Assembly: GCF_006547145.1 (NCBI RefSeq)
Contig: NZ_CP041244.1
Location: 1,736,001-1,800,000, forward strand
Length of the DNA stretch: 64,000 nt
Reading direction: 5' to 3'
Source of the DNA: Actinomadura sp. WMMA1423
GTDB taxonomy: Bacteria > Actinomycetota > Actinomycetes > Streptosporangiales > Streptosporangiaceae
In this document: one piece after another, positions 16,474 through 24,626 of the stretch
Position numbering within the stretch: the first letter of the stretch is position 1
Layout of the letters: every line of letters begins with the position of its first letter
Notes under the pieces: generated by a model
What the model saw: the letters and a program-made list of their open reading frames with translations, nothing else
Databases searched by the model: none
What the model was told of the DNA's origin: nothing
Position numbers and translations under genes: made by a program

Positions 16474-17170
16474 TTTCGAGCACCTCCGCTCGGTCGGCCC
16501 CTGCCCCCGGCCGCCGCGAGGACCTGCGAGCCTTCACGATACGTACGGCGACGAACGCCGCCGCCGCCAGTCCGGCCAGCGCGAGCACGGCCGTGGAGTA
16601 GGCGCCGACGAACTCCTCGACCGTCCGCCAGTTGTCCCCGAGCCCGTATCCGGCCAGGACGAACGCCGTGTTCCACAGCAGGCTGCCGAGGGTGGTGTAG
16701 AGCAGGAAGACCCCCATGCCCATCCGCTCGACCCCCGCGGGGACGGAGATCAGGCTGCGGAAGATCGGGACCATGCGGCCGAAGAACACGGCCTTGGCGC
16801 CGTGCTTGGCGAACCACGCCTCCGTCCGGTCCAGGTCGTCGAGCTTGAGCAGCGGCAGCCGGTCCACCAGCGCGCGGATCCGGCGCCGTCCGATCAGCGC
16901 CCCGATCCCGTACAGGGCCAGCGCCCCGACCACGCTGCCGGCCGTCGTCCACACGAGCGCCGCCACCAGGCTCATCCGGCCCTGCGCCGCCGAGAATCCC
17001 GCGAGCGGGAGGATCACCTCGCTCGGCAGCGGCGGGAACAGGTTCTCCAGCGCGATCGCCAGCCCCGCCCCGGGTGCGCCCAGCCGGTCCATCAGATCCG
17101 TCGCCCACCCGGCGACGCCCCCGGCCGGCTCGCCCCCGGACGCCGCGTACATCGTCTCGATCATGTACAC
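16457..17170 (-). CDS. DedA-family inner-membrane protein
   Basis: About 237 residues with the DedA/SNARE-associated pattern: ENLFPPLPSEVILPLAGFSAAQG near residue 42, RPGxG-like turns, FAKHGAKAVFFGRMVPIFRSLISVPAGVERMGMGVFLLYTTLGSLLWNTAFVLAGYGLG, and a final membrane helix before a basic tail. DedA proteins are proton-dependent transporters or scramblases that recycle lipid carriers such as undecaprenyl phosphate and affect envelope stress resistance. Start is ATG 17170 or 17164. It leads the operon with the kinase and response regulator, an unusual pairing. Confidence 0.9.
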   Translation of the reverse strand: MYMIETMYAASGGEPAGGVAGWATDLMDRLGAPGAGLAIALENLFPPLPSEVILPLAGFSAAQGRMSLVAALVWTTAGSVVGALALYGIGALIGRRRIRALVDRLPLLKLDDLDRTEAWFAKHGAKAVFFGRMVPIFRSLISVPAGVERMGMGVFLLYTTLGSLLWNTAFVLAGYGLGDNWRTVEEFVGAYSTAVLALAGLAAAAFVAVRIVKARRSSRRPGAGADRAEVLESDRDF

Positions 17171-17377
17171 GACGCTAGGAACCGGGGCGGGCCGCCGCCA
17201 TGGAGCGCACCGCCGACCCTTCCGGCCGCGTCCCGCACCCCCTCCCCTGCGGAAAACCGCACCCCACCGCGCCCCAGACCGCCAAAACCCGGACGAGGGC
17301 GGAGAACCGCCCTAAAGTTGGATCACCGCCGTCGCCCGTTCAGGGGATCAGGGCGCACAACAGAAGGAGCCGCGCGC

Positions 17378-18193
17378 GTGGCCGACGACCTCCCAGAGAA
17401 CGCGCCTCCGGGCATCGACCCCTCCACGCCCACCTTCGCGCGCGTGTACGACTACTTCCTCGGCGGCAAGGACAACTTCGCCGCCGACCGCGAGGTGGCC
17501 GACATGGTCATGCAGCTCGTGCCGGAGGCCCCCGTCGTGGCGCAGGGCAACCGGGTCGCCATCGAGCGGGCCGTCACCTACATGGCGCGCGACCTCGGGA
17601 TCGACCAGTTCGTGGACATCGGCTCGGGGCTGCCCACCTCCTCCAACGTGCACCAGTTCGCCCGGTCGGCCAACCCCGCCGCGCGGGTCGTCTACGTCGA
17701 CAACGACCCGATCGTGCTGGCGCACGGGCGCGCGCTGCTGACCGAGAGCGGCGTCGCGACGTTCATCCAGGGCGACCTGTACGAGCCGGAGAAGATCTTC
17801 ACCGACCCCGCGCTGACGGGGCTGCTCGACCTGTCGCGGCCGGTGGGGGTCGTGCTGGCGGCGATCATCCACCACGTGCCGGACGAGCGCGACCCGGCGG
17901 GCGTCGTCCGGGCGCTGCTCCCGTTCCTGGCGCCGGGCAGCCACGTCGTGCTCACCCATCTGCACGACGCGGGGGACGACCCGCGGGTCGAGGAGGCCAA
18001 GCGCGTCCTCCAGTCGGGGCTCGGCGGGTCCTACTTCCGGCACTCCTCCGAGATCGAGCGGTTCATGGAGGGCCTCACGATCCTGGAGCCGGGGGTGGCC
18101 AACGTGACCGAATGGCGGCCCGCCGGTCCGACCGGCCCGCTGGAGCACCCCCTGCACACCCAGATGGTCGCCGTGCTCGGCCGGAAGGACTGA
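17378..18193 (+). CDS. SAM-dependent methyltransferase, DUF574 (methyltransf_19) family
   Basis: 271 residues. Signature elements are FARVYDYFLGGKDNFAADREVAD, the SAM-binding FVDIGSGLPTSSNVHQFA, VVYVDNDPIVLAHGRALL and the late VTEWRPAGP. The family is expanded in actinomycetes and its substrates are mostly unknown. GTG 17378 follows AAGGAG. A second member lies at 20622-21419 on the other strand; the two flank the finger-protein cluster. Confidence 0.9.
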   Translation: MADDLPENAPPGIDPSTPTFARVYDYFLGGKDNFAADREVADMVMQLVPEAPVVAQGNRVAIERAVTYMARDLGIDQFVDIGSGLPTSSNVHQFARSANPAARVVYVDNDPIVLAHGRALLTESGVATFIQGDLYEPEKIFTDPALTGLLDLSRPVGVVLAAIIHHVPDERDPAGVVRALLPFLAPGSHVVLTHLHDAGDDPRVEEAKRVLQSGLGGSYFRHSSEIERFMEGLTILEPGVANVTEWRPAGPTGPLEHPLHTQMVAVLGRKD

Positions 18194-18377
18194 TCGGCGG
18201 ATTCAGCGGAGAGTGAAACCGGCTCCGCCGCCCGCCGCCGCGGAGGAGCCTCGGAGGCCCGGTTCCCGCAGGCCCCGAGGTTCTGGACGGCCTCGCCGCC
18301 GGTTTCGGGCCCGGGGCACGGTCATGATCCAGGTAAAGGATCTTTTTGATCGACTTTTCCGTTGTCGGGCCTTTCTT

Positions 18378-18412
18378 GTAGCGTTCGCAGCGTTTTGTGA
18401 AGTGCATTCATG
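18378..18412 (+). promoter_or_regulatory. Upstream signature of the finger-protein gene, shared with its paralogue
   Basis: GTAGCGTTC (18378-18386), GTTTTG (18392-18397) and CATTCATG (18405-18412) occur in this order 40 bp before the gene at 18453. The same three blocks precede the paralogue at 19767. A shared promoter or activator site is the simplest reading. Confidence 0.5.
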
Positions 18413-18452
18413 ATCGGACCTTCCCGCCACAAGATCATCTGAGGACGCCGCG

Positions 18453-18947
18453 ATGCCCCTGGCGACAGGACTGGCCGCGGCCGCGCTCCTGGGCCTGCTG
18501 ACGCTCCTGGCCACCGCGCGGCGCGGCAGGTGCCGAGACCGTTCGGACGAGCACCCCGAGTCGCTCACGGCCGTCCTCGACCCGGGGGACGAGGAGTACC
18601 TCGCGTGGCTGGCCGACCACCACTGGCCGGCCGACGAGTACCTCGACCTCGAGCACGAGTGGCGCGTCGAGCTGGAGTTCGGCGAGCCGGCGGGGCACTA
18701 CGAGTCGCCGCTGTGCCCCCGGTGCGACCTGCGGCGCGAGGACGTCTGGCCGTGCCCCGCCTGCGGAAGGCTCCTGCACTCCTCCTGCGGCCACGGGATG
18801 CGGCGCCGCACCGTGGAGCGCCCGTACCGGACGCACGGCACCAACTCCGAGGCCGTCATCGCCGAGTGGATCTGCACGGGCTGCACGGCCGTCGTCGGCC
18901 TGGACGTGGACCACGGCGGCGAGCCTGACGAAGGCGTCTTGTGGTGA
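18453..18947 (+). CDS. Membrane-anchored protein with PHD/RING-like zinc finger
   Basis: 164 residues, not a family I can name. Residues 4-22 form one hydrophobic N-terminal anchor. A module HPESLTAVLDPGDEEYLA...WPADEYLDLEHE (34-69) follows, nearly repeated in the gene at 19767. The C-terminal part has C88-x2-C91, C101-x2-C104, H109-x2-C112, and W139-x-C141-x2-C144. That order and spacing, including the Trp two residues before the seventh ligand, is the C4HC3 cross-brace of PHD/RING fingers. Such fingers are rare in bacteria (the 'Prok-RING' families). Expected to face the cytoplasm behind the anchor and bind a protein partner; function unknown. Confidence 0.72.
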   Translation: MPLATGLAAAALLGLLTLLATARRGRCRDRSDEHPESLTAVLDPGDEEYLAWLADHHWPADEYLDLEHEWRVELEFGEPAGHYESPLCPRCDLRREDVWPCPACGRLLHSSCGHGMRRRTVERPYRTHGTNSEAVIAEWICTGCTAVVGLDVDHGGEPDEGVLW

Positions 18948-19087
18948 ATCGGCCCTGATTGCCCGAGCTTCGGCGGATTCACACGTGTTCGTTGGTAAAA
19001 AATTCGTCATCCACTTGCATATTTCGGACGTGGCGCGGCAGGCTGAAGTTTGTCCTTAAACACGTGGGACACCCGTGGAGGAACCCT

Positions 19088-19297
19088 GTGACCGCCGAAC
19101 ACCGCACCATCTGCACGCACGAGCCGCTCTGTCCGCAGCCGGACGACCTCGACCGCGAGGCCGCGCGCATCGTCGCCGCCCACCCCGAGCAGGGGTGGAG
19201 CCTTCTCTGCAACGGCGTCGTCGTCTTCGACGACACCGGCGAACTGCTTCCCGACGGGCGCGTCATCGCCCCGCACCGCCCCACCACGGCCGCCTAG
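19088..19297 (+). CDS. DUF5999 family protein
   Basis: 69 residues: ICTHEPLCPQPDDLDREAARIVAAHPEQGWSLLCNGVVVFDDTGELLPDGRVIAPHRP is characteristic of DUF5999, a very conserved small protein of streptomycetes and relatives with no known function. The Cys pair near the start (C-T-H-E-P-L-C) may bind a metal. GTG 19088 is set by GGAGG 5 bases upstream. It sits between the two DPGDEEYLA paralogues. Confidence 0.85.
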   Translation: MTAEHRTICTHEPLCPQPDDLDREAARIVAAHPEQGWSLLCNGVVVFDDTGELLPDGRVIAPHRPTTAA

Positions 19298-19697
19298 ACC
19301 CGCGGCCCCCACCGGCACGCCCATCTGACGGCCTGCCGGCCCCCTCCGGCGCCGGGCGAGCCCCTCCACGCCGCCCGCGCCACCGCACCGCTCCGGCAGT
19401 CGCCCGGGACCGGTGCCGTTCTCTCTGTCGCGGCCCATGCCGAGACCACTTTTCCGCACCCGCATCCGGCGACCACCAGCGGATTCCATCCCTCACACCA
19501 AAGCCTGGCAGCATGCGCCGCGATTCCGCGTGTCGCGGCACTCCCGCGCGGAGATCGCGCCAGCCTTGGAGAAGTGATCGGACCGGACGGGGCGGCCCAG
19601 CCGCCCGTCGCCGGTCCGCGCGCGCCCGCGGGAGCCTCCACGGGATCTTCGTCTCGAGCGGTTCGCATGTCGGGCTCCCATCCGGCGGGCGATCCCG
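19298..19697. other. Gene-free stretch between DUF5999 and the paralogue
   Basis: About 400 bases. The open frames present are antisense or have no start signal and no family resemblance. I see no clear terminator or repeat. Confidence 0.4.
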
Positions 19698-19736
19698 GTA
19701 GCGTTCAACTGTTTTGCTACTTACGCAACATTCATG
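19698..19736 (+). promoter_or_regulatory. Upstream signature of the paralogue gene
   Basis: GTAGCGTTC (19698-19706), GTTTTG (19711-19716) and CATTCATG (19729-19736), the same blocks as at 18378-18412 with slightly different spacers. The identity stops outside this region. Confidence 0.5.
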
Positions 19737-19766
19737 CGGAACTCGACCGCGGAAGGACGGTGTGGT

Positions 19767-20084
19767 GTGGTCACAGTCCAGGTCCTCGCGTCCCTGGTCG
19801 CCCTGTTCGGCCTCTTCCTGCCGAATCTCCTCCACCCCATGCAGCCGCGACCCGTCCCGGAGCCGCAGGGGCTCGCCCCCGAGGCCCCGCGCCCCGTCGC
19901 GGTCCCTCCCCCGGCCGCCGAGCCCCCGGGCCACCCGGAGTCCATGACCGCCGAACTGGACCCCGGCGACGAGGAGTACCTCGCCTTCGTGGCCGACGAG
20001 CTCTGGCCCGACGACGAGTACCTGGAGCTTGAGCACACCTCCGACGGCGAAGAGGAGTCCGGCGGCAGCAGCATGCTCAGGTGA
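19767..20084 (+). CDS. Membrane-anchored paralogue of the finger protein, lacking the finger
   Basis: 105 residues from GTG 19767 (GAAGGA about 9 bases upstream; ATG 19734 is possible but lies in the promoter block). One N-terminal hydrophobic helix (about 4-22), a Pro-rich linker (25-54), then HPESMTAELDPGDEEYLA...WPDDEYLELEH (56-90) and a short acidic tail. The module matches residues 34-66 of the protein at 18453 at 25 of 33 positions. It ends where the other protein continues into its zinc finger, so it may be a competing or accessory subunit. No known family. Confidence 0.65.
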   Translation: MVTVQVLASLVALFGLFLPNLLHPMQPRPVPEPQGLAPEAPRPVAVPPPAAEPPGHPESMTAELDPGDEEYLAFVADELWPDDEYLELEHTSDGEEESGGSSMLR

Positions 20085-20123
20085 CGGATCGGGTGGCCGT
20101 GGAGCGTTTCGGCACGCGACCGG

Positions 20124-20594
20124 TCAGGTGGTGGGGAGCGGGGCCCCGGTCTCCAGGAGGGTCTTGAGGCCGGACAGGACGTGCGGCCAGCCCTCCCGGG
20201 ACATGCCGAGCAGCACCTCCCCGCCCTCGTGGACCACGGTCAGCCTCACCGTCCCCCCGACGGGTTCGAGTTCGAAGGTCACCTTCGAGCGGGGCTCCAG
20301 GAGCAGCCTGGCCCGGGTCTCCTCGTCCACGCCGGTGGCCCGCCCCCACTCCGGCGTGAAGGTGTGCCAGGTGTAGGAGAGGCGCCGGCCCGGCTCCGCT
20401 TCGAGGACGACCTGCTCGGGATGGGACGTCGACGCGCCCTCCTCGTGCCAGATGACGGCGGACCCGGGCTTCCAGTCGGTCTCGAAGGCCACGCCCCAGT
20501 AGCGGCGGGTGAGGTCCGGTTCGGTGAGCGCCTCCCAGAGCCGCTCCGGCGTGGTGCCGATGTACAGCGTGTAGACGAACTCGGTTCCGGTCAT
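20124..20594 (-). CDS. SRPBCC (AHSA1-like) family protein
   Basis: 156 residues of the START/Bet v1-like AHSA1 type: FVYTLYIGTTPERLWEALTEPDLTRRYWGVAFETDWKPGSAVIW near the start and GGTVRLTVVHEGGEVLLGMSREGWPHVLSGLKTLLETG at the end. These hydrophobic-pocket proteins bind lipids or small molecules; no substrate can be inferred. In actinobacteria they often pair with ArsR regulators, but here the gene lies 27 bases downstream of a DUF574 methyltransferase on the same strand, so co-transcription is likely. Confidence 0.85.
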   Translation of the reverse strand: MTGTEFVYTLYIGTTPERLWEALTEPDLTRRYWGVAFETDWKPGSAVIWHEEGASTSHPEQVVLEAEPGRRLSYTWHTFTPEWGRATGVDEETRARLLLEPRSKVTFELEPVGGTVRLTVVHEGGEVLLGMSREGWPHVLSGLKTLLETGAPLPTT

Positions 20595-20621
20595 CGGGGC
20601 CTGTTCCGTGCGAGGTCGGGT

Positions 20622-21419
20622 CTAGGGTTTGCGGCCCACGGCGCCGTAGGCGTCGACGGCCTCCGGCTCGGCGGCCGCGTCCGGCCGCCAGTGCGTCACC
20701 GGGACGACGCCCGGCTCCACCAGTTCCAGCCCGTCGAAGAAGCGCCCGATCTCCTCGGGCGTCCGCAGGACGAGGTGCGCGTTGCCCGAGGCGTTCCAGA
20801 CGTCCACGATGCGGTCGGACGCCTCGCCGTGCACGACGTTCGTCCCGTCGTACATGGCGAGGTAGCTGCCCGAGGGCACCGCGTCCATGAGCCGCCGCAC
20901 GATCCCGTACGCCTGGTCGTCGTCCGGGACGAACTCCAGGATGCCCATCAGCGTGAACGCGACCGGCTTCCCGAGGTCGAGCGTCTCGGCGGCGCTCTCC
21001 AGGATCGAGTCGGGATCGCGCAGGTCCGCGTGGATGTAGGCGGTGTTCCCCTCGGGCGTGCTGGTGAGCAGGCCCTTCGCGTGCTCCAGGACCAGGGGGT
21101 CGTTGTCGACGTAGACGATCCTCGACGCGGGCGCGGCGCGCTGGGCGACCTCGTGGGTGTTGTCCACCGTCGGCAGCCCCGTGCCGATGTCGACGAACTG
21201 CCGGATCCCGGCCTCGGCGGCCAGGTGCCACACCACCCGGTTCAGGAACAACCGGGAGGCGCGCGCCAGCCGGGCGACGTCCGGCAGCATCCCGAGGATC
21301 TGGTCTCCGACCTCGCGGTCCACCGGGTAGTTGTCCTTGCCGCCCAGCCAGTAGTTCCAGATGCGCGCCACGTGCGGGACGCTCGTGTCGATGCCGGGCA
21401 CGGGCCTCTGGTCGCTCAT
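20622..21419 (-). CDS. SAM-dependent methyltransferase, DUF574 (methyltransf_19) family
   Basis: 265 residues with PHVARIWNYWLGGKDNYPVDREVGDQI, FVDIGTGLPTVDNTHEVAQ, IVYVDNDPLVLEHAKGLL and VVPVTHWRPDAAA. It is clearly a paralogue of the product at 17378-18193 but too diverged to be a recent duplicate. ATG 21419 starts it. It precedes the AHSA1-like gene. Substrate unknown. Confidence 0.9.
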   Translation of the reverse strand: MSDQRPVPGIDTSVPHVARIWNYWLGGKDNYPVDREVGDQILGMLPDVARLARASRLFLNRVVWHLAAEAGIRQFVDIGTGLPTVDNTHEVAQRAAPASRIVYVDNDPLVLEHAKGLLTSTPEGNTAYIHADLRDPDSILESAAETLDLGKPVAFTLMGILEFVPDDDQAYGIVRRLMDAVPSGSYLAMYDGTNVVHGEASDRIVDVWNASGNAHLVLRTPEEIGRFFDGLELVEPGVVPVTHWRPDAAAEPEAVDAYGAVGRKP

Positions 21420-21497
21420 GGGCCACCCCCTCGGCCGTTCCCCTTCCCGCTACGGACGAAGGTCAGTCATCCCGCCGGGTTCCTCGGCGCGGACCGG

Positions 21498-22667
21498 TTA
21501 CTTGAGAAGCTGGCGGGCCATGACCATGCGCTGGATCTGGTTGGTGCCCTCGTAGATCTGGGTGATCTTGGCGTCGCGCATCATCCGCTCCACCGGGAAC
21601 TCGCGGGTGTAGCCGTACCCGCCCAGCAACTGCACCGCATCAGTGGTCACGTCCATCGCCACATCCGAGGCCAGCGCCTTGCACGCCGAGGACACCAGCG
21701 TCAGATCCGCCACCCTCTCACCGGCCATCGCCCGCTCGGACTTGATCGCCGCGTGATAGGTCAGCTGCCGCGCCCCCTCCAACCGCATCGCCATGTCGGC
21801 CAGCATGAACTGCACACCCTGGAAATCAGCGATCGCCTTGCCGAACTGCCGCCGCTGCTTGACATACCCCACCGCGAAGTCCAGCGCCCCCTGCGCGATC
21901 CCCAACGCCTGCGCCGCGATCGTGATCCGCGTATGGTCCAGCGTCGCCAGCGCCGTCTTGAACCCCGTCCCCTCGGCCCCGATCATCCGATCCGCCGGCA
22001 CCCGCACCCCCTCCAAGAGCACCTGCCGGGTCGGCGACCCCTTGATCCCCAGCTTGCGCTCCTTGGGCCCGAACGAGACCCCCGCATCCAGCTCGGAATC
22101 CACCACGAACGCCGAGATCCCCCGCGCCCCCGCACCCGGCTCGGTCACCGCCATCACCGTGTAGTACCGCGACACCCCCGCATTGGTGATCCACATCTTG
22201 GCGCCGTCCAGCACCCAGTGATCCCCATCACGCACCGCACGCGTGCGCATCCCCGCCGCATCCGACCCCGCATCCGCCTCCGACAACGCATAGGAGAACA
22301 TCGCCTCCCCCCGCGCCACCGGCCCCAGGAACCGCTCCTTCAACCCCGCCGAACCCGCCAGCAGCACCGGCACCGTCCCCAGCTTGTTCACCGCCGGGAT
22401 CAACGACGACGACGCGCACACCCGCGCGACCTCCTCGATCACGATCACCGTCGCCAGCGCATCGGCCCCCGCACCCCCGTACGATTCGGGCACGTGCACC
22501 GCCTGCAGACCATTGGACACCAACGCGTCCAACGCCTCCTGCGGGAACCGCGACTCCTCGTCCACCTCCGCCGCGAAAGGAGCGATCTTGGCCTCGGCCA
22601 GCTCACGCACCGTCACCCGCAGCAGCTCATGCTCCTCCGACGGCGCGTACGCGGGAAAGTCGCTCAT
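21498..22667 (-). CDS. Acyl-CoA dehydrogenase
   Basis: 389 residues, full length. FAD-dependent alpha-beta desaturation of an acyl-CoA. Signatures are YALSEADAGSDAAGMRTRA, MWITNAGVSRYYTVMAV (flavin contacts), RRQFGKAIADFQGVQFMLADMA, LLGGYGYTREFPVERMMRDAKITQIYEGTNQIQRMVMARQLL, with E373 as the catalytic base. It looks like short-chain or branched-chain enzymes. ATG 22667. An inverted-repeat operator at 22700-22732 suggests control by a TetR-type fatty-acid or branched-chain regulator. Codons of this gene use C in the third position very heavily, so the opposite strand stays open over a long span. Confidence 0.93.
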   Translation of the reverse strand: MSDFPAYAPSEEHELLRVTVRELAEAKIAPFAAEVDEESRFPQEALDALVSNGLQAVHVPESYGGAGADALATVIVIEEVARVCASSSLIPAVNKLGTVPVLLAGSAGLKERFLGPVARGEAMFSYALSEADAGSDAAGMRTRAVRDGDHWVLDGAKMWITNAGVSRYYTVMAVTEPGAGARGISAFVVDSELDAGVSFGPKERKLGIKGSPTRQVLLEGVRVPADRMIGAEGTGFKTALATLDHTRITIAAQALGIAQGALDFAVGYVKQRRQFGKAIADFQGVQFMLADMAMRLEGARQLTYHAAIKSERAMAGERVADLTLVSSACKALASDVAMDVTTDAVQLLGGYGYTREFPVERMMRDAKITQIYEGTNQIQRMVMARQLLK

Positions 22668-22699
22668 CGTTCCTCCAGGAAGCGGGTGGTCCGGGCCGA

Positions 22700-22732
22700 T
22701 ATTTTGACGGCCAATATTTGGACGCCAAAATA
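22700..22732. promoter_or_regulatory. Operator of the acyl-CoA dehydrogenase gene
   Basis: TATTTTG (22700-22706) and CAAAATA (22726-22732) are perfect 7-bp arms. Between them lies a second small inverted repeat, CCAA-TAT-TTGG (22711-22721). The AT content stands out against the surrounding GC. It lies 33 bp upstream of the start codon, consistent with a repressor site over the promoter. Confidence 0.6.
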
Positions 22733-22751
22733 AGCGAGCGGACGGACGCCG

Positions 22752-23636
22752 TCAAGGCGCTCGCAGGTGGCGGAGCAGCCGCTCGAGCGCCGGGTTGTCG
22801 TTGCCGCGCCGCCAGGCGAGGCTCAGCTCGACGGGAGCCGGATCGGGCAGCTCGACGGGCCGGTACGTCAGGCCCGCGTAGCGGAGCCGGGCCGCGGCCG
22901 CGGGCACGAGGGCGAGGCCCCAGCCGCAGTCGACCAGCGCGAGGATGCTGTGCACCTGGCTGAGGTACTGCGCGTACACGGGCGAGACGCCGGCCTGCCG
23001 GAACAGGCTGATCAGCAGGTCGTGGAAGTAGCGGGCCTCGACGGGCGAGTACATGATGAGCCGCCGCCCGTCCAGGTCGGCGAGGGAGAGCGGGCCGTCC
23101 CCCTCCGCCAGGGGGTGGCCGCTCGGGACCGCGGCGAGCAGCGCCTCGCGGTCGGCGCGGCGCTCCACCAGGTCGGGGTCGCTCACCGGAGGGCGGAGCA
23201 GCCCGAGGTCGAGGCCGCCGTCGGCGAGCGCGCGCACCTGGTCGCGGGTCACCATCTCCCGCAGCACGATCCCGACGCCCGGCAGCTCCGTCCGCGCGGT
23301 CTCCAGGACCCGGCCGAGCGCGGTGTGGGCGCTCGCGGCGGTGAAGCCCAGCGTGATCGTCCCGGCCTCCCCCGCCGACACCTGCCGGACGGAGGTCGCG
23401 GCCTGGTCGGCCTGCTGGAGCAGCCGGCGGGCCTCGACGAGGAACGCGCGCCCGGCCGGGGTGAGGCGCACCGAGCGGTTCGTCCGGTCGAACAGCCGCA
23501 CCTTCAGCTCGTTCTCCAGCAGCTGGATCTGGCGGCTGAGCGGTGGCTGCGTCATGCGCAGCCGCGCGGCCGCCCGGCCGAAGTGCAGTTCCTCGGCGAC
23601 GGCCACGAAGTTCGCGAGCTGGGTGAGCGTGAACAT
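22752..23636 (-). CDS. LysR-family transcriptional regulator
   Basis: 294 residues: N-terminal helix-turn-helix MFTLTQLANFVAVAEELHFGRAAARLRMTQPPLSRQIQLLENELKVRLFDRT, then a periplasmic-binding-like effector domain (ITLGFTAASAHTALGRVLE...DLGLLRPPV). ATG 23636 gives the usual LysR start; the frame is open 20 codons further up but those lie in the shared promoter. Divergent from the aldarate dehydratase genes, so it is the likely activator, with galactarate or a related sugar acid as inducer. Confidence 0.92.
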   Translation of the reverse strand: MFTLTQLANFVAVAEELHFGRAAARLRMTQPPLSRQIQLLENELKVRLFDRTNRSVRLTPAGRAFLVEARRLLQQADQAATSVRQVSAGEAGTITLGFTAASAHTALGRVLETARTELPGVGIVLREMVTRDQVRALADGGLDLGLLRPPVSDPDLVERRADREALLAAVPSGHPLAEGDGPLSLADLDGRRLIMYSPVEARYFHDLLISLFRQAGVSPVYAQYLSQVHSILALVDCGWGLALVPAAAARLRYAGLTYRPVELPDPAPVELSLAWRRGNDNPALERLLRHLRAP

Positions 23637-23639
23637 CGA

Positions 23640-23660
23640 TTCACTTCGGGTATCAGTGGA
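23640..23660. promoter_or_regulatory. Candidate LysR box between lysR and the aldarate genes
   Basis: TTCACT-N9-AGTGGA, an imperfect inverted repeat (one mismatch) of the T-N11-A type, in the 74-bp divergent promoter. Position fits a LysR site that both autoregulates and activates the operon. Confidence 0.45.
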
Positions 23661-23710
23661 TGCGTTTTCTGTGTTGGACCTGGATCGATCGCCCATCCTA
23701 GCCTCGGGGC

Positions 23711-24625
23711 ATGAAGCAGACCGCGCCCGACGAGGTCGCCCGCAGGCTCGGGTCCGGGCTCCTGTCGTTCCCCGTCACCCACTTCCGCGACGACCTGTCG
23801 TTCGACGAGGACGCCTACCGGGACAACATCGCCCGGCTCGGCGAGTACGACGTGGCGGGACTGTTCGCCGCGGGCGGGACCGGCGAGTTCTTCTCACTCG
23901 CGCCGGACGAGGTCGGGTGGGTCGTGCGCGCGGCGGTCGCGGAGGCGCCGGACGGCGTCCCGGTCGTCGCGCCCGCCGGGTACGGGACGGCGGCGGCCGT
24001 GCGGATGGCCGAGGACGCCGAGCGCGCGGGCGCCGACGGGGTCCTGCTGTTCCCGCCCTACCTGACCGAGGCGCCGCAGGAGGGCCTCGCCGCCCACGTC
24101 CGGGCCGTGTGCGAAGCGACCGCCCTGGGCGTGACGATCTACAGCCGCGCCAACGCCGTCTACCAGGACGCGACGGTCGCGGGGCTGGCCGACGCCTGCC
24201 CCAACCTCGTCGGCTTCAAGGACGGGGTTGGCGACCTGGAGCTGATGACGCGGATCCGGTCCCGGCTCGGCGACCGCCTCGTCTACATCGGCGGGCTGCC
24301 GACCGCCGAGACCTTCGCGCTCCCCTACCGGGAGATGGGCGTCACGACGTACTCCTCGGCGATCTTCAATTTCGCCCCGGAGTTCGCGCTCGCCTTCCAC
24401 GCCGACGTCCGCGCCGGCGACCGGGAGGCCGTCCGGCGGCGGCTCGCGGAGTTCGTCCTGCCGTACTGCGAGATCCGGAACCGCCGCAAGGGCTACGCGG
24501 TGAGCATCGTCAAGGCGGGCATGCGGGTCACCGGGCATCCCGCCGGCCCCGTCCGGCCGCCGCTGACGGATCTGACCGGCGCGGAGACCGATCTGCTCGC
24601 GGAACTCGTGAAGCGGGTCGGCTGA
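23711..24625 (+). CDS. kdgD: 5-dehydro-4-deoxyglucarate dehydratase
   Basis: 304 residues of the DHDPS/NAL aldolase superfamily. It dehydrates and decarboxylates 5-dehydro-4-deoxy-D-glucarate to 2,5-dioxopentanoate (2-oxoglutarate semialdehyde). Seen here: FPVTHF near the start, [10 protein letters not shown] (54-63), VTIYSRANA with Tyr144, and the Schiff-base Lys170 in VGFKDGVGD; the C-terminal [19 protein letters not shown] is typical of this subfamily. The neighbouring enolase-family dehydratase makes its substrate. The downstream semialdehyde dehydrogenase is not in this window. ATG 23711. Confidence 0.93.
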   Translation: MKQTAPDEVARRLGSGLLSFPVTHFRDDLSFDEDAYRDNIARLGEYDVAGLFAAGGTGEFFSLAPDEVGWVVRAAVAEAPDGVPVVAPAGYGTAAAVRMAEDAERAGADGVLLFPPYLTEAPQEGLAAHVRAVCEATALGVTIYSRANAVYQDATVAGLADACPNLVGFKDGVGDLELMTRIRSRLGDRLVYIGGLPTAETFALPYREMGVTTYSSAIFNFAPEFALAFHADVRAGDREAVRRRLAEFVLPYCEIRNRRKGYAVSIVKAGMRVTGHPAGPVRPPLTDLTGAETDLLAELVKRVG

Positions 24626-24626
24626 G

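Noticed and set aside
20181-22733. Very long plus-strand open frame (850 codons) across the methyltransferase and acyl-CoA dehydrogenase genes
   Set aside because: Its composition is the Arg/His/Pro-rich pattern of antisense frames in GC-rich DNA, and the minus strand holds well-recognised enzymes.
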